Below are positions 16,521 to 24,253 of a stretch of 24,876 nt of DNA, in pieces; the first letter of the stretch is position 1, and every line of letters starts with the position of its first letter. The stretch is taken from the NCBI RefSeq assembly GCF_000496755.2, contig NZ_AYKS02000021.1, positions 1 to 24,876 of the forward strand, written 5' to 3'. Position numbers and translations under genes: made by a program. The notes beneath the pieces were generated by a model. That model did no database searches, was not told the origin of the DNA, and worked only from the letters and a program-made list of their open reading frames with translations. The DNA comes from Serratia sp. DD3 (GTDB lineage Bacteria > Pseudomonadota > Gammaproteobacteria > Enterobacterales > Enterobacteriaceae).

Positions 16521-17161
16521 TGCCAGCAATATCATTAAAAATGCGTTTACTGCTGTTTCTCTACAGCAGTCAGAATATTCTTGGTTGCGTGCTGGCACTG
16601 TTGGGACTGGGCTTTTTCTTCTCCGGTTTTATTGCCGACTGGTGGTTGTTGATTGTTTGTGGGCTTTATGCGGTGGGCTGGTTGCTCTTGTGGAATAATC
16701 ATCCTGTCATTGATGTAGCTACCCAGCAGGACATTATACACGTCAATCTGCTCGCCAGTCTGGATGAGTTAATGCGCCAATCCCGCACTAAACTACCGTC
16801 GGAGGCGTTTGGTTACCTGCAAAATATTCACCAGATCGTTGCTGACGTTGCGCCAAAACTCTCTGACAATACCGCCACAACAGAATATGTCATTTCTCTG
16901 ACTAATGCGGTGACTCGCGATCTTCCGCAAACGATTAAAAATTATCTGCAATTGCCCACAGCATTTGCCACCTTGCATATCATAGAGCGGGGTAAAACCT
17001 GTAAGCAACTGCTGCTGGAACAGCTTGATTTGTTGTATAAACAACTGCAAAAGATTGCGGAAAATGTCTATAAAGATGACGCAGAGGCGCTGATCACCAA
17101 TGGTCGTTTTCTTGAAGAAAAATTCCGGCCAGTGAATTTTATTACCGACATCAGGCCGTGA
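16520..17161 (+). CDS. Small membrane protein, XpaC-like, last gene of the TelA/VWA operon
   Basis: This 213-residue protein has two adjacent membrane segments near the N-terminus (~18-38 and ~41-57, with the motif FIADWWLLIVCGLYAVGWLLLW) and a cytoplasmic helical C-terminal domain (~65-213) ending FLEEKFRP. The architecture and its coupling to telA recall XpaC ('5-bromo-4-chloroindolyl phosphate hydrolysis' family), which neighbours the TelA homologue yaaN in B. subtilis; the assignment rests on context and topology more than on clear motifs. Its ATG overlaps the stop of the VWA gene. It probably anchors TelA to the membrane or signals from the periplasmic VWA protein, but that is inference. 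Confidence 0.7.
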   Translation: MPAISLKMRLLLFLYSSQNILGCVLALLGLGFFFSGFIADWWLLIVCGLYAVGWLLLWNNHPVIDVATQQDIIHVNLLASLDELMRQSRTKLPSEAFGYLQNIHQIVADVAPKLSDNTATTEYVISLTNAVTRDLPQTIKNYLQLPTAFATLHIIERGKTCKQLLLEQLDLLYKQLQKIAENVYKDDAEALITNGRFLEEKFRPVNFITDIRP

Positions 17162-17290
17162 TAATGAGACTTCTGCTTTGTTGTCGGTTCCGGTTCAAGC
17201 ATCACGATAGTGGCTGTTGCCGTTCGGCTTGAGTTTTTGCTCTACGGCCACGGCGATGGCCTATCAGCTTAATCAGATTCGTTGTTACTA

Positions 17291-17384
17291 TGGGGCTACA
17301 CCGCAGTAGCCCCACCGCCCCACAAGCTTCGCGGAGGAGATAACAGCGAGAAAGTTCGCTGTTATCAGAAGTGTGATGGGGCTA
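17291..17384. terminator. Convergent-operon end with three GGGGCTA motifs and two hairpins
   Basis: Between the convergent stops, TGGGGCTAC (17291-17299) pairs with GTAGCCCCA (17306-17314), and GATAACAGCGA (17339-17349) pairs perfectly with TCGCTGTTATC (17356-17366). TAGCCCCA (17307-17314) can instead pair with a second TGGGGCTA (17377-17384), which is followed by TTTT. These are probable transcription ends for both operons. The rest of the gap (17162-17290) shows nothing clear. Confidence 0.6.
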
Positions 17385-17386
17385 TT

Positions 17387-18217
17387 TTAATCAATCAAAC
17401 CTGCAGCATCATAAAATGGATAAGGGCCATCATAGTCATCCACTAAGCAGTGGTGGCTGATCATCCCTTGTTCCTCCGACCAACAATGCAGTAGAAAGCC
17501 AGCAGGCTCTAACACAAAATGAGCAGGTGACTCGGTACGCAGATCAAGAGCCACTTGGTGTGATAACCCGGGGGCGCTACAAGCTAATGTCCCAGCAAAC
17601 CGGGTCTCGATAGTGCGGTGCAAATGTCCGCACAATACCCGTTCAACTTGTGGATGACGCCGAATAATGGAGGCCAGATCCTGCGGATTCTCTAAACGCT
17701 GCTTATCCATATGGCTAATGCCACTGACAAAGGGTGGGTGGTGCAATATGACCAAGGTGGGTTGGTCTGGGCATAAGGCTAACTGTTGTTCCAACCAAAG
17801 CAGCCGTTGTGGGCACAATAACCCGCTGGACTTACCGGGCAGGGTTGAATCCAGGCCAATCAAGCGCACAGGATAATCATCAATGACCCACTGAATAAAT
17901 TCAGTCTGCGGTTGCAGATATTGCGCGTCAGAAAAGGCCCGGCGTAATGCCTGGCGATCATCATGATTACCGGGGACCACATAAAACGGAATACGCAGCG
18001 TACTCAGAGCCTGACGCAGGGTGTGGTATTCATCATCACGCCCAAAGTCCACCAGATCACCACTGATAACGACAATATCTGGTTTGGGTATCAACCGATT
18101 GAGTTTACTGATAGCAGCATATAATGCGCCCAGAGTATCGACTTTCTTGTAGGAAAGACGCCCCCCTGCTTTGATATGCAGGTCGCTTAGGTGAGCTATC
18201 ATAAATGGCTGGGTCAT
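17387..18217 (-). CDS. GpdQ-like class III metallophosphodiesterase
   Basis: This 276-residue cytoplasmic enzyme of the calcineurin-like metallophosphatase superfamily closely resembles Enterobacter GpdQ (274 residues), a glycerophosphodiesterase, and CpdA. All binuclear-metal ligands are visible: D12 and H14 (HLSDLH), D54 (SGDLVD), N84 and H85 (PGNHDD), the HHPP motif at 159-162, and H198 and H200 (CGHLHR). I chose the ATG whose complement is 18215-18217, giving MTQPFMIAHLSDLH; the frame is open further upstream but that overlaps the ATPase gene. It overlaps the ATPase stop by ATGA and is the last gene of the transport operon, so it likely cleaves the imported phosphodiester. The substrate is not determined by sequence: glycerophosphodiesters are the best guess, cyclic nucleotides an alternative. 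Confidence 0.85.
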   Translation of the reverse strand: MTQPFMIAHLSDLHIKAGGRLSYKKVDTLGALYAAISKLNRLIPKPDIVVISGDLVDFGRDDEYHTLRQALSTLRIPFYVVPGNHDDRQALRRAFSDAQYLQPQTEFIQWVIDDYPVRLIGLDSTLPGKSSGLLCPQRLLWLEQQLALCPDQPTLVILHHPPFVSGISHMDKQRLENPQDLASIIRRHPQVERVLCGHLHRTIETRFAGTLACSAPGLSHQVALDLRTESPAHFVLEPAGFLLHCWSEEQGMISHHCLVDDYDGPYPFYDAAGLID

Positions 18218-19218
18218 TGGTAGCTGCCTTCTGGTTGAGAACAATTTACGGTAAACCAGGCTTCTGGCGTGACATGGATCCCGACTTGTTGGCCGGTATG
18301 CCATACATCACGGGGGCTGCAATCGACTTGTAACGGAGTTTTATTGCCGATATCGATTAATACCCGCTGGTTTTGCCCAAGGAACAGATTGTGGATCACG
18401 GTGCCAGTCCAACCGGTGGCGGTTGGTGCGACCAGTTGGACATCTTCAGGACGACAATACCTTTCGCCACTTCCCGGGAGTGGGATGCAATTGACTGAAC
18501 CGATAAAATCAGCGACAAACCCATTGGCAGGACGGTGATAAATCTCACGAGGCGTACCAATCTGGGCAATGCGCCCATGTTGCAGTATCGCAACACGATC
18601 GCCCAAGGCCATCGCTTCCTGCTGGTCGTGGGTGACATAAACCGCAGTTATCCCCAATGTGTTCAGCAGCTGACCAATGTCCACCCGTAATCGTTCACGC
18701 AGCTTGGCATCCAGTGCTGCTAAGGGTTCATCAAACAACAAGACTTTAGGACGAGCCGCCATGGCTCTGGCAAGGGAGACACGCTGTTTTTGCCCACCGG
18801 ATAACGCCTGTATGGGGCGTTCGGCCAAGGCACTGAGGTCAACCATTTCGAGCATTTCGGCTACGCGTTGGCGGATTTGTGCCTCGGGCAAACGGTGGAT
18901 TTTTAGTCCATAGGCGACATTTTGCGCCACATTAAGATTTGGGAATAACGCATAATTTTGAAACACCATGCCGACATTACGTTTTTCGATAGGTAACTCG
19001 GTGACGTTTCGATCACCAAACCAGACTTCCCCCCCTTGGTCAGGTGATTCCAGCCCACTGATAATCCGTAATGTGGTGGTTTTGCCGCAACCCGATGGCC
19101 CGAGCAGCACCAAGGTTTCTCCCGGGGAAATATCCAAATCAAGGGGATGTAGCGCGATATGACCCGGTGCAAAAGTGCGAGAGCACTGGCGTAGATGAAT
19201 ACCAATGGGATGACTCAT
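18214..19218 (-). CDS. ABC transporter ATPase, spermidine/phosphonate-type
   Basis: This 334-residue ATPase has Walker A GPSGCGKT (40-47), Q-loop VFQNYALFPNL, signature LSGGQKQR (139-146), Walker B VLLFDE (159-164), switch H197 in VTHD, and a C-terminal TOBE regulatory domain (~235-334). The class is the polyamine/opine/phosphonate/iron importer group (PotA, PhnT, FbpC, UgpC relatives). It overlaps the permease upstream and the phosphodiesterase downstream by ATGA, so stoichiometric coupled translation is expected. In Salmonella a similar set (phnSTUV) imports 2-aminoethylphosphonate, but here no phosphonatase genes (phnW or phnX) are present and a phosphodiesterase takes their place. Confidence 0.92.
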   Translation of the reverse strand: MSHPIGIHLRQCSRTFAPGHIALHPLDLDISPGETLVLLGPSGCGKTTTLRIISGLESPDQGGEVWFGDRNVTELPIEKRNVGMVFQNYALFPNLNVAQNVAYGLKIHRLPEAQIRQRVAEMLEMVDLSALAERPIQALSGGQKQRVSLARAMAARPKVLLFDEPLAALDAKLRERLRVDIGQLLNTLGITAVYVTHDQQEAMALGDRVAILQHGRIAQIGTPREIYHRPANGFVADFIGSVNCIPLPGSGERYCRPEDVQLVAPTATGWTGTVIHNLFLGQNQRVLIDIGNKTPLQVDCSPRDVWHTGQQVGIHVTPEAWFTVNCSQPEGSYQ

Positions 19219-20009
19219 TGTAACGTCTCTTTAGCTCGTGACTTACTTAACCACTGCATCACAACCAGCAATGGCACAATCATGATTAAAAATATCAAGG
19301 TATAAGCCGACCCGACCTCCAACCGCATTGAGGCGTAACTGTCTGACAGCCCTACCGGTAACGTTTTGGTCAGCGGGGTGTGCAACATCCAGGTGATGTT
19401 GAATTCCCCAATGGAAAGGGTGATCACCATAAAAGCCCCGGCAAGAATACCGCTAGTACAATTAGGGACTACGACGGTGAAGAAGCGACGGATAAAACCG
19501 GCACCCAAGCTGGCAGAAGCCTCCTCCAGTGAACGCATATCGCTGGCTTGCATGACTGACAGCACCGGGCGGATCATAAACGGCAGCGTAAACAGGACAT
19601 GACCAATCAAAATAAACTGCCAACTGTCGCGCAAAAGAGGAAAGCGACCATAGACCAGCAGCAATCCCAGCGCGGTTGCCAAACCAGGAATCGCCACCGG
19701 CATCAGCAAGCACTCTTCAATAAAATGGGACCAACGCTTTGAGGCTTTTAATAAGCCATAAGCGGCTGGGACGCCAAGTAGCAGATTACAGACCAGACAA
19801 GCTAGCGCAATGTACAGTGATAACCAGATGGTAGAGGAATACATTTGCCATACCTGCACCAGCCAACGTGTGGTTAAGCCACTGCGCAGGCCAATAAAGT
19901 AATTCTCGGTTAATCCGGCTAATACCGACATGACGATCGGCACGATCATAAACAGGCATACCGCCAGGGTGAATGCCAATTGGCTGTAAAAGAGGATTGG
20001 GCGTTTCAT
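19215..20009 (-). CDS. ABC transporter permease (PotC/PhnV-like), second subunit
   Basis: This 264-residue inner-membrane permease has six predicted helices and the cytoplasmic EAA loop EEASASLGAGFIRRFFTVVVPN (~180-201) that docks on the ATPase. It pairs with the permease encoded just upstream, matching the two-permease arrangement of PotBC, PhnUV and FbpB-type importers. The start ATG (complement of 20007-20009) overlaps the stop of that gene and its own stop overlaps the ATPase start, both as ATGA. The substrate cannot be read from the permease. Confidence 0.9.
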   Translation of the reverse strand: MKRPILFYSQLAFTLAVCLFMIVPIVMSVLAGLTENYFIGLRSGLTTRWLVQVWQMYSSTIWLSLYIALACLVCNLLLGVPAAYGLLKASKRWSHFIEECLLMPVAIPGLATALGLLLVYGRFPLLRDSWQFILIGHVLFTLPFMIRPVLSVMQASDMRSLEEASASLGAGFIRRFFTVVVPNCTSGILAGAFMVITLSIGEFNITWMLHTPLTKTLPVGLSDSYASMRLEVGSAYTLIFLIMIVPLLVVMQWLSKSRAKETLQ

Positions 20010-20887
20010 ACGGCCGCTCCCAGGCTATTGGCTGAAAAACGGCGCGCTAATGCCAGAGCCAGCCAGGTGACTGCGCCAAGTAATACAGATAGCGCGGCGG
20101 CGGTAGCGAAATTGGCATAGTTGGTAAATTCGCCATAAATACTGAGCGGTAAGACATTGAGCCGGGTTCCAAGGGTAAATGCGGTACCAAAGGCTCCCAT
20201 ACTGGTTGCAAAACAGATAGCTCCGCAAGAGAACAGAGCAGGGCGGATACCGGGCACAATCACATCCCAGACAATACGCCAGGTACTGGCACCCAATGAA
20301 CGCGCCGCTTCTTCCAGGCTGACATCCAGCTTTTCGCAGGCAGCAACCAGGGTCATGATGACACGAGGGATCGAGAAATAAAGGTAGCCGACGAACAAGC
20401 CACTGAGTGAGTAGGCAAACATCCAACGTTCGCCAAATAACCATAAACTGACTTGCGCCAATATCCCTTGCCGCCCTGCCAGCATCACCACGAGAAAACC
20501 CACCACCACACCGGGAAATGCCAGCGGAAAGGTAAGAATAGCTAGCAGTAATGAACGACCGGCAAAGCGGTTACGTGCCAGAAAACAGCCGCTAATGGCG
20601 GCAATGGTCACCGCCACCAGTGAAACAGCAAGGGATAGCATCACGGTGACTTTCAGGCTGTTCAAATATTGTGGATGGGTTAATACCGTCCAATACGCAT
20701 TCATGCCAGTGCTGCGATCTGCTGTCATACCCAGAGCTATCAGGTAGCTAAACGGTAACAGCCAAAAGGTGCAAAAAAAGATCACTACTGGGGTTAACGT
20801 CAATAGAACCGCCATTTTCAGGCGTTGGCGCAAACTCAGCGACAAAAACGCCCCCACAGAGGGGCGTTGACGAATCTCGGTTGGCAT
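20006..20887 (-). CDS. ABC transporter permease (PotB/PhnU-like), first subunit
   Basis: This 293-residue permease has a longer charged N-terminus (~25 residues), about six helices, and an EAA loop EEAARSLGASTWRIVWDVIVPG (~190-211). It forms the heterodimeric membrane channel with the permease encoded next. Its ATG (complement of 20885-20887) overlaps the TAA of the binding-protein gene (TAATG). The family is that of the importers for polyamines, phosphonates and ferric iron. Confidence 0.9.
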   Translation of the reverse strand: MPTEIRQRPSVGAFLSLSLRQRLKMAVLLTLTPVVIFFCTFWLLPFSYLIALGMTADRSTGMNAYWTVLTHPQYLNSLKVTVMLSLAVSLVAVTIAAISGCFLARNRFAGRSLLLAILTFPLAFPGVVVGFLVVMLAGRQGILAQVSLWLFGERWMFAYSLSGLFVGYLYFSIPRVIMTLVAACEKLDVSLEEAARSLGASTWRIVWDVIVPGIRPALFSCGAICFATSMGAFGTAFTLGTRLNVLPLSIYGEFTNYANFATAAALSVLLGAVTWLALALARRFSANSLGAAV

Positions 20888-21906
20888 TATTGCACCTCAC
20901 TGAGATACCTGGCAGAGAAGCTCTTTTGTGCATCGGCCATTTGCTGGTAATCCACGGTGCTGGTTCTGTCATATTCGCTGTCGGGCAGAAAGTGGGTCTT
21001 GGCTTCTGCAGAGAGGGTACTGGTACGAACAGGACGCAAATAGGCATTAGCCCAAATAGCCTGGCCGCGATCAGAAAGGACATAGTCGATGACTTTTTTG
21101 CCATTGTCAGCATGAGGGGCATTTTTCACCAGGCTGATCACATAAGGTACCGTGATAGAACCTTCCTGTGGGATCACAAAAGCGACATTGGCATGGTCTT
21201 TGTATTTGGCACGATAGGCATTAAAATCGTAATCCAGCAGAATAGGGATCTCACCGGACAACACACGCGCATAGGCGGTTTGTTTAGGCACGATAGGGGC
21301 GTTTTTTGCCAATTTTTTGAAATAGTTAATGGCCGGGGTGAAATCGTTAAGGGTGCCACCTTGTGCCTGATTGATAGCGACCGCACCGACATAACCGACG
21401 AAAGCACTGGAGGGATCGAGATAACCGACCATGCCTTTATATTCTGGTTTTAATAGATCATTCCAGCTTTTGGGTACCGGTAACCCGCCTAGGGCATCTA
21501 CGTTGATCATCAATCCCATGGTACCAGAATGCAGTGCGACCCATTTGCCTTGTGGATCTTTCAAACCGGCTGGAATTTCGTCCCAAACGGCGGGTTTATA
21601 ACTGGTGATAACATCAGATTTTGCAGCCTGGATACCAAAAGTCACACCGTAATAGACGACGTCGGCCACAGGATTATTTTTCTCGGCCACCAATTGTGCC
21701 AATGACTGGCCCGAGTTTTTATTGTCCTGTGGCACTATGATGCCGGTATCTTTGGCGATTGCCTGTAATTGCGTCCCCCAGTCAGCCCATTCCGGTGGGC
21801 AGTTATAACAGATGGCATCGGCTGCTATAGCTTGATTGCCGATAACAGTGGCCCCAAGTAATAGGATCGCCGCAGTGAACCGGGTAATTCCAATCGATAT
21901 TTTCAT
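20887..21906 (-). CDS. Periplasmic substrate-binding protein of the organophosphate-type ABC importer
   Basis: This 339-residue protein has a cleavable Sec signal peptide (FTAAILLLGATVIGNQAIA, cut near residue 29 before DAICYNC). The mature protein has the two-lobe solute-binding fold: VADVVYYGVTFGIQAAKSDVI, then GTMGLMINVDALGGLPVPKSWNDLLKPEYKGMVGYLDPSSA, LLDYDFNAYRAKY and VIDYVLSDRGQAIWANAYLRPV. It belongs with the iron/polyamine/phosphonate-type binding proteins. A CxxC pair (CYNC) lies right at the mature N-terminus and may form a disulfide. A strong ribosome site (AGGGAG, minus strand) precedes the ATG. It lies 29 bases after the regulator gene and leads the transport genes. The specificity is inferred only from the GpdQ-like enzyme at the operon end. 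Confidence 0.88.
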   Translation of the reverse strand: MKISIGITRFTAAILLLGATVIGNQAIAADAICYNCPPEWADWGTQLQAIAKDTGIIVPQDNKNSGQSLAQLVAEKNNPVADVVYYGVTFGIQAAKSDVITSYKPAVWDEIPAGLKDPQGKWVALHSGTMGLMINVDALGGLPVPKSWNDLLKPEYKGMVGYLDPSSAFVGYVGAVAINQAQGGTLNDFTPAINYFKKLAKNAPIVPKQTAYARVLSGEIPILLDYDFNAYRAKYKDHANVAFVIPQEGSITVPYVISLVKNAPHADNGKKVIDYVLSDRGQAIWANAYLRPVRTSTLSAEAKTHFLPDSEYDRTSTVDYQQMADAQKSFSARYLSEVQ

Positions 21907-21935
21907 AAAAACTCCCTGATGTGATGAACTAAAAA

Positions 21936-22973
21936 TTAACCTAACAGAACATTGCCCTGCACATTAGGCGGGCTTGCGGTACTTTCACCGACACGAAAAT
22001 GGTGAGTGACAGTACCCGGTAATAATGGCTGACCATTCAACAGCGCGAGCAGGCTTTCAACTGCCTGACGACCCAACTTATCACCTGGCTGTACCACTGA
22101 GCACAGCGACGGGTAGAGATGTTGCCCCAGATCGATGCCATCAAAGCCAATAACCGAGATCTGTTGGGGAACCTGATAGCCTGCACGTAGCAGAGAGCCG
22201 ATGGTGCTAAGGGCCAGCAAGTCATTGGAGCACAGTAGGGCCGTCAGGGCATTTTCCCCAAGCAGGTAAGGTTGTAGAGTGGTAAAGCAAGATTGGGTAT
22301 GTTTTGGCATCTCAATGACAGGTAATGCGGCTAACCCCTTTAAATTCATAGCATGGCAATAGCCTGCATAGCGTAGGCGAGCTCGATCCGATTGCCACAT
22401 TGGTCCCGCAATCATCCCGATATGGCGATGTCCTAATTGCTGGATATGGCAAGTAGCATCGTACATGGCGCGGTAGTTATTGACACAAATGGTGGGGATT
22501 TTTAACCGTTGTGGCTGGTTATGTACCAAAACAGTAGGAATATCTTCCCACTGCAGGGCATCGAGCACGGTATTGTTATCAGCATCGGCAACTGTAAGCA
22601 CCAGCCCGTCAACTTGTTGGCGTAGCATATTTTCGATCACGTCAGCTTCTTGTGCTGGCTGGTAATCGGTGGTGGCAACCAACAAAGAATAACCATGCTG
22701 CTTCGCTACGGTTTCCATGGCCTGCAGTTGTTCGGCAAAAACCGGATTACTCAGGGTGGGCAGGGCGACACCAATAATTTTTGTCGATTTGGTGCGTAAC
22801 TGTTGGGCTATCCGGTTGGGGCGAAAACCAAGCTGCTTGGAGGCAGCCATGACTTTTTGCAAGGTTGCCTGGCGTAATAGTGTCGGGTTGGAGAAGGCTC
22901 GGGCTGCTGTTGCCCGGGAAACTCCAGCCAGTTTGGCGACGCTGATTAAATCCGACACTGTTTTACGCTCCAT
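21936..22973 (-). CDS. LacI-family transcriptional regulator
   Basis: This 345-residue repressor-type protein has an N-terminal LacI helix-turn-helix (DLISVAKLAGVSRATAARAFSNP, residues ~8-30), the hinge helix PNRIAQQLRTKS, and a periplasmic-binding-protein-like effector domain (KIIGVALPTLSNPVFAEQLQAME ... LGHRHIGMIAGP ... ISVIGFDGIDLGQHLYPSLCSVVQPG). I chose the ATG at 22973 (MERKTVSDL) because LacI proteins normally start about 8-12 residues before VAKLAGVS; the frame also has an ATG at 22997, but that would lie close to the predicted transcription start below the PHO-box-like site. It is the first gene of the phosphodiester-type transport operon and probably controls it; it could also control the divergent sugar transporter. 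LacI regulators usually sense sugars, so a sugar-containing organophosphate is an attractive ligand. Confidence 0.9.
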   Translation of the reverse strand: MERKTVSDLISVAKLAGVSRATAARAFSNPTLLRQATLQKVMAASKQLGFRPNRIAQQLRTKSTKIIGVALPTLSNPVFAEQLQAMETVAKQHGYSLLVATTDYQPAQEADVIENMLRQQVDGLVLTVADADNNTVLDALQWEDIPTVLVHNQPQRLKIPTICVNNYRAMYDATCHIQQLGHRHIGMIAGPMWQSDRARLRYAGYCHAMNLKGLAALPVIEMPKHTQSCFTTLQPYLLGENALTALLCSNDLLALSTIGSLLRAGYQVPQQISVIGFDGIDLGQHLYPSLCSVVQPGDKLGRQAVESLLALLNGQPLLPGTVTHHFRVGESTASPPNVQGNVLLG

Positions 22974-23020
22974 GTGTACCAATGAGATCGATATCATTGG
23001 CGCAAACCTAACAACAAAAA

Positions 23021-23038
23021 ATGACGGTTATGTGACGT
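23021..23038 (-). promoter_or_regulatory. PHO-box-like PhoB site before the lacI-ABC-phosphodiesterase operon
   Basis: Read on the minus strand this is ACGTCAC-ATAA-CCGTCAT, two 7-base direct repeats with a four-base A/T spacer, the PhoB layout. A further in-phase unit (TCATCAT, complement of 23043-23049) lies upstream, extending the array to three. A weak -10 candidate TAGGTT follows about 10 bases downstream. It points into the minus-strand operon, supporting 22973 as the lacI start. Confidence 0.6.
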
Positions 23039-23087
23039 CTGTATGATGATTTAGTGTTGTTGTCTACATGGCATTATTGGCTTTTCT

Positions 23088-23106
23088 AATTTTCAATCTG
23101 AAAATT
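23088..23106. promoter_or_regulatory. 19-base palindrome in the divergent promoter region
   Basis: AATTTTCA (23088-23095), a three-base centre, and TGAAAATT (23099-23106) form a perfect dyad between the minus-strand lacI operon and the plus-strand sugar transporter. It is a candidate operator for the LacI regulator or another dimeric repressor. The odd-length centre without CG differs from the commonest LacI operators. Confidence 0.4.
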
Positions 23107-23216
23107 GTCTGGAATGGCATGCATTTTACGATCACAAAAGCTTAATTTTAAATTCACCTGTGGTTAATGGAGATAACCTAGGGTATTAAAATTGATTTCC
23201 CAGCGAGTTGACAGGT

Positions 23217-24083
23217 ATGAATGGAATACTGATGCGTAATATGTTTTTTGTTGCTCCGTTGATGCTGCCTGTCATTGTTTTTTGGCTATTTCCATTTATT
23301 TGTAGTATCTATGTTAGTTTTACTGATTGGGATTATATATCACCCTCCTATCACTTTGTTGGCTTAGAAAACTATACCTCAATGATGGATGATGGCGATT
23401 TTTCTGATGCGCTGATAAATACCGTTATTTTTTCATTGGGGACGGTTTTACCGACAACACTGTTAGGCTTATTCTTGGCATTATTACTAAGAGATAAAAT
23501 AATGGGCGGTAATTTTTATCGGGCCGTTATTTTTTCACCTTGGATTACACCTACAGTAGCAGTATCAATAGTTTGGACCTGGGTCTTTTCATCGAAAAAT
23601 GGGCTGGTTAACTCATTATTAAGTCTAATGGGCTTTTCCCCCATAGCCTGGTTAGAACAGGGTAATAGCGCCATGTTTGTTGTCATCGTGGTAACAGTAT
23701 GGCAATCCGTAGGCTGGACAATGCTTTTTTATATTAATGCGCTGGGTAAAATACCTGATTCATTGTATGAAGCATCAATGATAGATGGTTGCAGCAAAAT
23801 GACGCGCTTACTGCGTATCACGCTACCCTTGATCTCGCCGACAACATTTTTTTTGATAATAATCAATCTTATTAATTCATTGGCTGCCTTTGATCAGTTT
23901 CAAATGTTGACACAGGGTGGCCCTAGTGGAAAAACAAGGACGCTATTTTATCTTTACTTCCAACAGGCATTTGAACGTTATGATATGGGGCCGGCTGCCG
24001 CAACATCATTGGTTATAGTCATTATCACTGCAACGCTGGTAATGATAAATGCTTATATAGGTAAGCGTTGGGTTTATTATTAA
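23217..24083 (+). CDS. Sugar ABC transporter permease, MalF/UgpA family
   Basis: This 288-residue inner-membrane permease has six helices and the typical start LMLPVIVFWLFPFICSIYVSFTDWDYISPSYHFVGLENYTSMM, the central VSIVWTWVFSSKNGLVNSLL, the EAA loop YEASMIDGCSKMTRLLRITLPLISPTTF (~187-214), and TQGGPSGKTRTLFYLYFQQAF. This is the carbohydrate uptake (CUT1) family. I chose ATG 23217 over an in-frame TTG at 23208; the ribosome site is poor in either case, and ATG 23232 is also possible. The gene is AT-rich relative to its left neighbours (23 G+C of 60 bases at 23221-23280) with many A/T-ending codons, suggesting separate acquisition. The sugar is unknown; it is divergent from the LacI gene. Confidence 0.9.
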   Translation: MNGILMRNMFFVAPLMLPVIVFWLFPFICSIYVSFTDWDYISPSYHFVGLENYTSMMDDGDFSDALINTVIFSLGTVLPTTLLGLFLALLLRDKIMGGNFYRAVIFSPWITPTVAVSIVWTWVFSSKNGLVNSLLSLMGFSPIAWLEQGNSAMFVVIVVTVWQSVGWTMLFYINALGKIPDSLYEASMIDGCSKMTRLLRITLPLISPTTFFLIIINLINSLAAFDQFQMLTQGGPSGKTRTLFYLYFQQAFERYDMGPAAATSLVIVIITATLVMINAYIGKRWVYY

Positions 24084-24088
24084 GGTCG

Positions 24089-24253
24089 ATGCCCTAAATA
24101 ATTCGAATTGTTTGACAAAACGCTGAGCGTTATGAACAGCACTAACACCGGTCAGCAGGGTGAACCTCAAGGACGAGGTTCATCACTCCGAACAGCATAG
24201 GTCACTGTCTGGCGGGTATGAGCAACAGTTGCCAATGCCAATGCTAATGCCAA
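24089..24253 (+). repeat. Palindromic intergenic element and hexamer repeats between the sugar permeases
   Basis: The 272-base gap 24084-24355 is unusually long for neighbouring permease genes. Its left edge ATGCCCTAAATAATTCGA (24089-24106) resembles the end of palindromic intergenic repeats I recall from Yersinia and relatives. Within it, TGAACCTC (24161-24168) pairs with GAGGTTCA (24175-24182), and AACGC/GCGTT form a small hairpin at 24119-24131. Four tandem TGCCAA-like hexamers follow at 24230-24253. The rest, to 24355, is AT-rich and may hold a promoter for the next gene. Confidence 0.5.

Noticed and set aside
20881..21453. 190-codon plus-strand frame antisense to the binding-protein gene
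   Set aside because: It lies wholly inside well-supported minus-strand genes, has no family resemblance, and is explained as a shadow frame.
17387..22973. Reading the ABC operon as a 2-aminoethylphosphonate (phnSTUV) system
   Set aside because: The transporter class fits, but no phosphonatase or transaminase genes are present and the partner enzyme is a phosphodiesterase; phosphonate remains possible but is not supported.
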